A stretch of DNA of 22,392 bases from Sphingomonadales bacterium UBA6171. Lineage in GTDB: Bacteria > Pseudomonadota > Alphaproteobacteria > Sphingomonadales > Sphingomonadaceae. Positions within the stretch are counted from its first letter, which is position 1. Each line of letters opens with the position of its first letter. The notes beneath the pieces are model-generated. The model did no database searches, had not been told where the DNA came from, and was given only the letters and a program-made list of their open reading frames with translations. The stretch lies in NCBI GenBank assembly GCA_002422985.1, contig DITZ01000048.1, forward strand, positions 87,814 through 110,205, read 5' to 3'. Below, in pieces: positions 14,798-21,436 of the stretch. Both the position numbers and the translations under genes were made by a program.

Positions 14798-16072
14798 TCA
14801 CTTCCAACGCTCCTGCATCCAGTCGATGATGCAGGCCGCCGCCAGCGGCTGTCCGTCGGGTTCGCCCTCGCCCAGTGCACGCCCATGGTGATCGCCGCGA
14901 ACGGCGTGCCGGGTCTTTTCGCTGCTGCCGATTCCGGCGAAAATCGCTTCACCATCGGAAGGAAAGACGCTGGTGTCGCCGCTATATTCCACCATCAGCG
15001 CAGGCTGGACCAGCGCGCCACCGCACAGGTCGAACGAAGCGTTGGAGGATAGTCCCGACCAGGTGGAAAGCCAGCTTTCCGGTGTGCACAGCCGGCCAAA
15101 ACCAATCGCGCCGACATTGGATACCGCCGGATTGGCACCCCATACGCTGCCCCAGCGGCGGTCCGAAGGATCGAGCGAAAGATCGAAGGAGCGCGGATCG
15201 GCATCGGTTCGCCAGACCTGGAAGATGCCGGAATATTTGCCTGCATAAAAGCCCAGCGTCTCGCCGGCCTTCAGCCGTTGGCGCTCGTCGGATTTGCGGG
15301 CCAGCAAAGTGCGGGCAAAGGCATCGATCCGGGCGACGCGATCGCGCTGGGCCGCCCGATATTTCTCCAGAAACGCGGGAGCATACCGCGCCCCGCCTGC
15401 GCTGGCCGGGCGGAAACCGTTCGCCCGGTCGAACGGGTCCAACGCGGCATCGCACGACAGGGGATCGGCCTCATCGGTGACCGACGGATCAATCATCCCT
15501 TGCAGCAGCTTGCCCTGTCCCGGATGGGGGGCAAGCAGGGCAAAGCCATCGGGAATCGGCAGATCGGCTTCGGTCAGTTTGGTCAGCCGTCCCGCGGGGG
15601 TCATGGCAATGCGGTCAGCACCGACGGCTCGTGCCTGCTGGTTATAAAATGCAAACAGGCTGGCCCCGCCGGAATTGCCGACCATGATGATAGATTTGAA
15701 GCCGAGATCGCGCAGGCGGCGCATGCCGGCGCCCACATCATGCACGGCGAATTCATGCTCCAGCAGCAAATCATTGCCCGGCGTGCGCGGGCCCTGCACC
15801 CAGCAGGCATATCCGGCGCGCACCAGATAGGGCACCAGATAATGTGTCACCAATATCTCGCGCGGGTGCATGATGAAGGCGACCGCGCGCTCCCCGCCGC
15901 GGCTATGCAGATAGCCGGTAACCGATGCGCCATCCTGCGTGGCACAGGGCATGACCCGCGTGACCATATCTTCCGGCACAAGCGCAGGATTCCAGGCGGC
16001 ACCGCGCAAACCAGCGGTGACCGCCCCCCTGCCGGGCGATGCGGCGTTTCGCGGGCCGCCGTTATCGCTCAT
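14798..16072 (-). CDS. Alpha/beta-hydrolase fold protein
   Basis: A 424-residue protein. GNSGGASLFAF (132-142) is the nucleophile elbow with Ser134. Candidate acid and base residues come late, in VEYSGDTSVFPSD and RGDHHG. An HPRE motif (69-72) lies after the second strand, where the oxyanion hole is usually formed. The start at 16072 follows GGGGAG at seven bases; a frame reaching 16174 would run into the receptor gene. It has no signal peptide, so it is probably cytosolic. In context it may hydrolyse an ester, amide or ring-cleavage product. Homologues of this length with an internal cap insertion are generally annotated only as alpha/beta hydrolases. Confidence 0.78.
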   Translation of the reverse strand: MSDNGGPRNAASPGRGAVTAGLRGAAWNPALVPEDMVTRVMPCATQDGASVTGYLHSRGGERAVAFIMHPREILVTHYLVPYLVRAGYACWVQGPRTPGNDLLLEHEFAVHDVGAGMRRLRDLGFKSIIMVGNSGGASLFAFYNQQARAVGADRIAMTPAGRLTKLTEADLPIPDGFALLAPHPGQGKLLQGMIDPSVTDEADPLSCDAALDPFDRANGFRPASAGGARYAPAFLEKYRAAQRDRVARIDAFARTLLARKSDERQRLKAGETLGFYAGKYSGIFQVWRTDADPRSFDLSLDPSDRRWGSVWGANPAVSNVGAIGFGRLCTPESWLSTWSGLSSNASFDLCGGALVQPALMVEYSGDTSVFPSDGEAIFAGIGSSEKTRHAVRGDHHGRALGEGEPDGQPLAAACIIDWMQERWK

Positions 16073-16124
16073 CCGACTTCTCCCCGGCACAAGCGGGATC
16101 TGCTGCGCCGCACCGCAAGTTGCT

Positions 16125-16138
16125 TTGGTTGTAACCAA
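16125..16138. promoter_or_regulatory. Palindrome TTGGTTGTAACCAA in the hydrolase upstream gap
   Basis: A perfect dyad with six-base arms TTGGTT and AACCAA and a two-base centre, placed between the receptor stop (16161) and the hydrolase start (16072). TTGGT-n-ACCAA dyads are typical of FadR-type GntR operators. No GntR gene is in the window, so this is a candidate site only; no T run supports a terminator. Confidence 0.35.
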
Positions 16139-16160
16139 CCTTCTGAAAAACAAACCGTCA

Positions 16161-18320
16161 TCAGAATTTAACACTTATCGTGGCGCCATAGGTGCGCGGC
16201 GCACCCGGCGAGCCAGCATCGCCCAGCGAACCCTGGTTGACCTGAGCGTAATATTTCGTGTCGGTCAGGTTGCTGCCAAAGAGTTTGAACTCCCAGCGAT
16301 TATCCTCGGCGGCCAATGTAATCTGTGCGCCCAGAAGGTCGTAACTCGACTGCCTGACGCGGTTGTCCGCTTCCCAGAAGAAGCCGTCATTATAGTAATA
16401 GCTGAGATGAAAGCCGAGTTTGTTTGAACCGACCGGCACTTCATAATTGGCAGCCAGGTTGAAGGTTACGGGCGGCGTGCGGATCGTATCGACGCCGCTG
16501 AGATCGCCGAGCGTTAATATATTTCCGCCGGCCGGGTTACGGGTGGTAATCGGCCCATCGGGAAAATCGGTATATTCACCGTCGAGAAAGCTGAATGTCG
16601 CACCGAAATCCAGATTGCCAAAATCCACCGGGGGCGCGATGACCAGCTCGACATCCACGCCCTTTATCCGGGCCTTGGCGGCGTTCAGGATCTGCGCGAG
16701 CCCCGCTTCGGTTCGTTGAAGCTGAATATCCTGATAATCATAGAGAAACGCCTCGATGTTCAGCCGGATAATATCATCGAACAGATCGGATTTAACGCCA
16801 ATTGCATAGGCATCGATCGTTTCGGGGCGGACCGACGGCTGCTCGAAGTTGACAATGTTGAACACGCCGCTTTTGAATCCGCGATTATAGCTGATATATC
16901 CAAGAATATCGGGCGTGAAATTATGATCGAGCAACAGCCGCCAGGTCAGCTTTTTAAATGCCGCCTCCTGTGTCCTCGATGACAATATTGTGCCTGGCGG
17001 ACCGAGGGGATTGCCGCTGACGGCGATATCCGCCCCCACCTGGCTGAGTTCGTCACGGGTAAAGCGCAAGCCCGCCGTGAACCGCGTATTATCAAGGATT
17101 TCATACGACCCGTCCGCAAATATGGCGTAGGAATTGGTCTTGATCTCTGAAAACCTGTCGCGATTTTGCGGAGGGACCACGACACTGCGCAGACCAAGCG
17201 GATCGACCTTGGCATTCGCATGAAAATAGAAGACGCCTGCTGTCCAGTTCAGCCTGTCCGCGCTGCCGTTCAGCAGCAACTCCTGCTGGAAATTGGTCGA
17301 GTCTTCGGTGAACAGGGCGTCAATCACCCTGAGCGGTCCGCCATCCTGATCGAACAGACCGAAATTGTAGGAACTTCCGTAGGCAGTGGTGCTCGTCAGG
17401 GTTACGTCGCCTAGATCAAGCTCGGCCTTCATGCTTAAGCCATATTGTTCGGCCTCTGCCTTACGGGGGAAATTCCCCTGGGAATCATAGATCGTACCCT
17501 TGAACTTGGCCCCGCCAATCAGAACGGCACCCGGCAGGACATGCCGGACATTGCCGATATCGGATTCCCGATAATTGTAATTGCCCGCAAGCGTTATCGT
17601 TAGGTTTTCCGTCGGTTGCAGCAGCAGCTTGCTTCTTACCGCCCATTCGTCGCGATAGTTGACATCGCCGCCTATGTTGAGGTTTTTGCCCCACCCTTCG
17701 CCCTGACTGGAGTAAAAGACGGAAATATCCGCGGCGACTGACTCGGTAATGCCGGTTGTGCCGTAAAGCGTGCCGGTGACGGTATCGAAATTTCCATAGC
17801 CCAGGCTGACCTTCAGCTCCGGGTCATGGCTGGGTGTGCGGGTGATGACATGAATAAGCCCTCCGGTTGCGTTGCGGCCGAAAAGCGTGCCCTGCGGACC
17901 CTTCAGAACCTCGATCCGTTCGATATTGTTCAATGCGAACATGGCGGCCGAAAGGCTCGCGGCGTAAACCCCGTCAATATAGGTGGCGATGCTTCCTTCT
18001 TCGCCGGCGACCGAAGTTGCCGTGCCAACGCCGCGCAGATAAGGTGCCACAACATTGCGGTTATACGACAGTTGCAACCCGGGAACCGATGCGGAAAGGT
18101 CACTGGATGAATTCACGCCAGCGCGCGCCAGACTGGTGGCTGACATCGCGGCCACAGCAATTGGAACATCCTGCAATGATTCCTGGCGCCGCTGGGCAGT
18201 AACCACAATCTCTTCCAGACCGCTGGGTTCGTTGTTTCCCGTGGACTGCGCAAGCGCCATGCCCGGCAACATCGCCACACCAACAAGCGCAGTAGTCAAA
18301 CGAAGTTGAGTAGCAATCAT
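16161..18320 (-). CDS. TonB-dependent outer-membrane receptor
   Basis: A 719-residue receptor. A signal peptide (MIATQLRLTTALVGVAMLPGMALAQ) is followed by the TonB box EEIVVTAQRRQESLQDVP. The plug domain has LRGVGT, the IERIEVLKGPQGTLFGRNATGG signature and VITRTPS. A beta-barrel follows, ending in the terminal phenylalanine of ISVKF that marks barrel proteins. The start at 18320 follows GGGAGG at five bases. Sphingomonads use such receptors widely to take up aromatic and plant compounds as well as iron complexes. Its place in the catabolic cluster suggests uptake of the pathway substrate. An inverted repeat and TTYGAA half-sites lie upstream. Confidence 0.95.
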   Translation of the reverse strand: MIATQLRLTTALVGVAMLPGMALAQSTGNNEPSGLEEIVVTAQRRQESLQDVPIAVAAMSATSLARAGVNSSSDLSASVPGLQLSYNRNVVAPYLRGVGTATSVAGEEGSIATYIDGVYAASLSAAMFALNNIERIEVLKGPQGTLFGRNATGGLIHVITRTPSHDPELKVSLGYGNFDTVTGTLYGTTGITESVAADISVFYSSQGEGWGKNLNIGGDVNYRDEWAVRSKLLLQPTENLTITLAGNYNYRESDIGNVRHVLPGAVLIGGAKFKGTIYDSQGNFPRKAEAEQYGLSMKAELDLGDVTLTSTTAYGSSYNFGLFDQDGGPLRVIDALFTEDSTNFQQELLLNGSADRLNWTAGVFYFHANAKVDPLGLRSVVVPPQNRDRFSEIKTNSYAIFADGSYEILDNTRFTAGLRFTRDELSQVGADIAVSGNPLGPPGTILSSRTQEAAFKKLTWRLLLDHNFTPDILGYISYNRGFKSGVFNIVNFEQPSVRPETIDAYAIGVKSDLFDDIIRLNIEAFLYDYQDIQLQRTEAGLAQILNAAKARIKGVDVELVIAPPVDFGNLDFGATFSFLDGEYTDFPDGPITTRNPAGGNILTLGDLSGVDTIRTPPVTFNLAANYEVPVGSNKLGFHLSYYYNDGFFWEADNRVRQSSYDLLGAQITLAAEDNRWEFKLFGSNLTDTKYYAQVNQGSLGDAGSPGAPRTYGATISVKF

Positions 18321-18366
18321 ATTGTCCTCCCTCAATTAATTTAGTTTATTAGTTTATATTTTTTTG

Positions 18367-18415
18367 GTTCGAAGGCTTTCGAACGGTAATTTTGTCATTT
18401 TGAATCAGTTTGAAC
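18367..18415. promoter_or_regulatory. Palindrome and phased TTYGAA half-sites upstream of the receptor gene
   Basis: GTTCGAAGGCTTTCGAAC (18367-18384) is a perfect dyad with seven-base arms. Two further direct half-sites, TTTGAAT (18399-18405) and TTTGAAC (18409-18415), lie beyond it. Half-site starts are 11, 21 and 10 bases apart, so all face one side of the helix. An AT-rich TATAAACT box lies between the dyad and the receptor start on the minus strand. This looks like an operator overlapping the receptor promoter. Confidence 0.45.
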
Positions 18416-18446
18416 TTGGCCAATCCAGCTTAGTCCTGTTGCAAAC

Positions 18447-18701
18447 TCACGCTCTGTCGGGTTGCAAAATCAGGGTATCCCTGCTGAACTCTGTAAGTTT
18501 CCCGACAAAGCCTCCACTCAACAGGCAATTCCACAATGCAGGACCCAGTCCCATCTCCCGTCTCTTAAAAACAATCGGCTCACTCGACGCAATTCGCCAA
18601 TATCCGCCGACATGATCAATGTTTATAGCTCCATTCATATGTCTTACGCCATCCATCACGATCTTGAATTCGGGAATATCCGGAACGAATACCACGATCA
18701 T
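18447..18701 (-). CDS. Small conserved-looking protein of unknown function (84 aa)
   Basis: I do not recognise this protein. The ATG at 18701 overlaps the stop of the VOC gene in the arrangement ATGA, a hallmark of translational coupling, and the frame then runs 84 codons to a TGA. A longer frame from 18752 overlaps VOC coding sequence and is unlikely. The sequence has globular features: INIDHVGGYWRIASSEPIVF, then KRREMGLGPALWNCLLSGGF and LTEFSRDTLIL. It lacks a signal peptide or membrane helix and has hydrophobic residues spaced like a small beta-rich domain. Codons AGA, ATA and TTG are used more than in the par genes. The surrounding DNA is lower in G/C (26 of 60 in 18601-18660). A role beside the VOC enzyme is inferred from coupling only. 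Confidence 0.68.
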   Translation of the reverse strand: MIVVFVPDIPEFKIVMDGVRHMNGAINIDHVGGYWRIASSEPIVFKRREMGLGPALWNCLLSGGFVGKLTEFSRDTLILQPDRA

Positions 18702-19291
18702 GCAGAAATGCTTTCGAATCTCTTGTTTAGAATATCGCCCTTGGCCTTCCATACCGACATGATATCGTCGAGACGGCCGCCCTCTTTCACACGCTGTTCT
18801 TCAACAGCGATGGCTGCCTCCAGCGTGAGCTTGCCATCTTCCCTGTCAACCGGGAGAAAATCCCTGAGGGGACGACCAATTTCCAGATAATATCCATTGG
18901 GATCACGAAAATAGATCGATTCCACGACTTCATGTTCGATCTGGTACATGATTTCCACGCCGCGCGATTCGAGCCTTTCCCGCCAGGCCATCAGCTCCTC
19001 GCGGCTCGTCACCCGCCATGCGGTATGTGTTGCGTCGCTATCATAATTCGGCCGATGCACCAGATGCTCCGGCTGATCGTCGCCGAGATAGTAAAAAAAT
19101 GCGATGGTGCTGCCGTTTCCACTGTCGAAGAAGAAATGCAGGAAATCCGGGTGATTGCTCGGCCCCCATCCGTGAGCAGAAATGCAATGAACGAGGTCCA
19201 GCCCCAGGATATCGCGATAGAATTCAACCGTATCCTTGAGACGCCAGGTCGGTCTCGCAGTGTGATGCACTCCCTTAAGAGCAATATTCAT
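18698..19291 (-). CDS. VOC-family metalloenzyme (glyoxalase / extradiol dioxygenase superfamily)
   Basis: A 197-residue protein with a clear VOC domain: LKGVHHTARPTWRLKDTVEF at the start, FYRDILGLDLV, and IYFRDPNGYYLEIGRP at 126-141. Probable metal ligands are His9 or His10, His89 (DATHTAW) and Glu137. The glutamate that glyoxalase I has on the fourth strand is not seen (TIAFFYY). An H-H-E set is the facial triad of type I extradiol dioxygenases, so a ring-cleaving single-domain enzyme is possible; an isomerase or lyase is the alternative. GGGAGGT precedes the ATG. About 55 C-terminal residues (from DREDGKLTLEAA) extend past the fold as charged helix. It is the first catabolic gene after the TetR regulator. 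Confidence 0.85.
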   Translation of the reverse strand: MNIALKGVHHTARPTWRLKDTVEFYRDILGLDLVHCISAHGWGPSNHPDFLHFFFDSGNGSTIAFFYYLGDDQPEHLVHRPNYDSDATHTAWRVTSREELMAWRERLESRGVEIMYQIEHEVVESIYFRDPNGYYLEIGRPLRDFLPVDREDGKLTLEAAIAVEEQRVKEGGRLDDIMSVWKAKGDILNKRFESISA

Positions 19292-19445
19292 CGCATACCT
19301 CCCGCTCCATAATCAGTTCTTAAGACACGGACATGACTTCGGAAAAATCGCTGCATAGGCCAGGGTCTCCCACCCTGCACAGGCCCGCCCGAAGCCAGAC
19401 GAGTCGCGGAACTGAACCGGCATTTTGTCTTTCATGCCGAATAGC

Positions 19446-19460
19446 TGACACCCGTGTCAA
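19446..19460 (-). promoter_or_regulatory. Candidate operator TGACACCCGTGTCA over a -35 box
   Basis: A perfect palindrome with six-base arms TGACAC/GTGTCA (19446-19459) overlaps TTGACA on the minus strand (19460-19455). Seventeen bases downstream is a poor -10 (GCATGA). It lies between the TetR gene and the VOC gene, upstream of the catabolic operon. A TetR dimer bound here would block the promoter. No second copy was found in the window. Confidence 0.5.
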
Positions 19461-19552
19461 CAGGATTCGCCGCCACCTGCGCGCCTGCCCGTTCCGGTCT
19501 GGCTGTCACCACCGCGCTTTGGCGGGACAGAAAGAGATATGGAAATATCTGG

Positions 19553-20341
19553 TCAGTTCTCGATCATGTGCGACAAATGCGCCAGATCGACTTCGATCTT
19601 TCTGATCAATGCAATCGGTCCGCCCGCTCCCTCTTCACTGGCGTCCTGCCGGACAAGTGAACGCACCGCCAGATCGGCGATCACATCCGCAACCTCCTCC
19701 ACCGAACGCGTGCCCGCCGGCTTGAACCACCAGGCGGTCCAGTTGCACATGCCGATGATCGAGAAAGCCGCCACTTGCGCATCAACAGGCCGGAAACAGC
19801 CGGCGTTTATCCCCTTGGTGATGACGCCGGTGAAATCGTCGAGCACTGCCCGTTTTGCCCGCCGGTGACGGGCACGCAGATCATCGAGCAGCTTCTCATC
19901 CACCTGTTCGATCACGCGAAAATGAGTCCCATGCTCCAGCAACCATTGCGCAAAAGATCTGACCATCTGGCTGATGGCGTCTCTGGGATGTAATTCATCG
20001 TGGTCCGCGATTTTGCGGGATTCCCGCTCTATGGAAAATGTTACCTCCTCGATCAATTCCTCGAGAATATCTTCCTTTTTCTTGAAATAATAATATATGG
20101 CTGGACGGCTTATATTAAGCTCATCTGCAATATCTTTTATGTTTGTGCCGCTGAATCCTTTAATAGAGAATAATGTTGCAGCCGCATCAACAATGGATCT
20201 TTTCAGCAGGGTGTTTCGCACAGTAGCATCATGCGGCGACGATGGGTTTATTTCGCTTTTGAGGATTGCAGGAACAGCATCAGGCGCAGCAACTTCGGCC
20301 GCAGCCTTTGATGGTGCCGATCCGATAGCTTTCTTTGCCAT
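19553..20341 (-). CDS. TetR/AcrR-family transcriptional regulator
   Basis: A 262-residue regulator. The DNA-binding domain runs from about residue 46: KRSIVDAAATLFSIKGFSGT, then the helix-turn-helix NIKDIADELNISRPAIYYYF. The C-terminal half is the variable ligand-binding domain (VDAQVAAFSIIGMCNWTAWWF). The first 40 residues are alanine-rich and unusual for TetR; a GTG at 20221 (Val41) would give a protein of ordinary length, and no strong ribosome site decides between them. It is transcribed in the same direction as the VOC gene, with 261 bases between. It probably represses the cluster until a substrate or CoA ester binds. The palindrome at 19446 is its likely target. Confidence 0.9.
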   Translation of the reverse strand: MAKKAIGSAPSKAAAEVAAPDAVPAILKSEINPSSPHDATVRNTLLKRSIVDAAATLFSIKGFSGTNIKDIADELNISRPAIYYYFKKKEDILEELIEEVTFSIERESRKIADHDELHPRDAISQMVRSFAQWLLEHGTHFRVIEQVDEKLLDDLRARHRRAKRAVLDDFTGVITKGINAGCFRPVDAQVAAFSIIGMCNWTAWWFKPAGTRSVEEVADVIADLAVRSLVRQDASEEGAGGPIALIRKIEVDLAHLSHMIEN

Positions 20342-20413
20342 CTCAGTTACTTACCTTAACAAGGGGAATGAAGCAGGACGATGTATCCGAGACACAGGCA
20401 AACGCAAAGCCAA

Positions 20414-20553
20414 ATGCCCATCGTGATGCGCATCATGAACGAAAGCAACTGCCTGCACGCGGCGAGCGCGCCGGCTGTTACACGCCGCGCCCCCCGCCGC
20501 CGCGGTCCCGGCTGAACGGGCTGGAAATCAGCGTGATCGACGTGCCGGGCATG
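20414..20553 (+). pseudogene. Decayed, internally deleted parB remnant
   Basis: Two pieces match the intact parB in the same order and orientation. Bases 20414-20464 align without gaps to 8010-8060, identical at 40 of 51 by hand count (MPIVMRIMNESN against MPVVIRIMDESD). Bases 20512-20553 align to 8427-8468 at 39 of 42 (LNGLEISVIDVPGM against LDGLEISVSDVLGM). The match extends upstream of the second piece to about 20483 with a one-base gap. About 320 bases of parB are missing between the pieces and the two are in different frames, so the copy is non-functional. It lies just outside the TetR gene, at the right edge of the island. Confidence 0.82.
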
Positions 20554-20658
20554 GCTATGTTTTGTTTGCCTGCCAGGAGAAGATGATATGTTCGGCTTGG
20601 GACTTGTTCCCCACTTGCGCGGGGATGGTGGCCTTGTGTGTGGCGGGTGCAAAGGGGG
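20554..20658. other. G-rich intergenic segment with a small REP-like hairpin
   Basis: After the parB remnant, plus-strand DNA becomes very G-rich again (31 G and 8 C in 20641-20700). CCCC-ACTTGCGC-GGGG (20609-20624) is a short hairpin resembling dispersed sphingomonad palindromes. No gene is seen. Confidence 0.4.
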
Positions 20659-21360
20659 TCAGCAGGCTTTGATGGATTTTGGGGCCGGGCGGATGGTGGG
20701 GGTGAAGAGGGCGAGGTAGGTGGTGCCGGAGAGGGGATGGTGGGCGGTGCGGCGGAAGCCGGCGGCGGCCATTTCGCAGGTGAGGAGGGCCAAAGGGGTG
20801 CCGTGCCGGGTGGTGGGGCGATCGCTGTCCACGATGGCGACGACGGGGGGCCTGCCGTCGGGCTGGGTGGTGAGGCCGTCGTGCAGATGCCAGAGAAAGG
20901 CGTAAGGCTCGGCAATTTCGTGATACATATGCACCATCAGCGCGATGTGGGTGCTGTTGGGCGGCAGGCGGGGGTTGTCGGCGTCGCCCAGCATCAGCGC
21001 GACATTGCTATGGCCGGAATCCCGCATCCGGCGGCGCAGGCGGGCCAGATAATCGGGGATGATGTCGGTGGCGATCACCATGCCGCGCGGGCCGACGACG
21101 GGGGCGAGGCGCAGCGTGTAATAGCCGGCGCCGGCGCCGATGTCGGCAACCGTGAGGCCGGGGCGAACGCCGGCAAGCCGCAGCACGGTTTCGGCCTCAC
21201 CGGCGGCGTCGCGGCTCTCTTCATCGGAATAGCGGTCGGAGCGGATATCGGCCACCGGGCGGGTGGCGGCGGGGAACAGATGCCGCGGTTGCGGGGCGGG
21301 GGGCGCGGCGGCTTCGGGCGCGCAGGCGGCGAGGGCCAGGAGGAAGGGGAGCGCGCGCAT
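20659..21360 (-). CDS. Lipoprotein-type class I SAM-dependent methyltransferase
   Basis: A 233-residue protein from ATG 21360; a frame starting at 21417 would add 19 residues ahead of the signal. The N-terminus MRALPFLLALAAC has a lipobox (LAAC) with Cys13, so it is likely exported and lipid-anchored. The core VADIGAGAGYYTLRLA is the SAM-binding glycine motif of Rossmann methyltransferases, followed by GMVIATDI and MVHMYHEI. A SAM-binding fold in the periplasm is odd because SAM is cytosolic; related lipoprotein methyltransferases are nevertheless common in proteobacteria, with unknown function. It is downstream of hemE on the same strand with a 76-base gap. Confidence 0.8.
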   Translation of the reverse strand: MRALPFLLALAACAPEAAAPPAPQPRHLFPAATRPVADIRSDRYSDEESRDAAGEAETVLRLAGVRPGLTVADIGAGAGYYTLRLAPVVGPRGMVIATDIIPDYLARLRRRMRDSGHSNVALMLGDADNPRLPPNSTHIALMVHMYHEIAEPYAFLWHLHDGLTTQPDGRPPVVAIVDSDRPTTRHGTPLALLTCEMAAAGFRRTAHHPLSGTTYLALFTPTIRPAPKSIKAC

Positions 21361-21436
21361 AGGGGGGTTATGGGGCTGGCGGGGGGCAGACGGCAAGTGG
21401 GGGGCAAATGGCAGCAAATGGCAGCCCGGCGGGCAA

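Noticed and set aside
18438..18468. Direct repeat GTTGCAAA twice near the small gene's 3' end
   Set aside because: Eight-base copies, one inside coding sequence; too short to call a site without other support.
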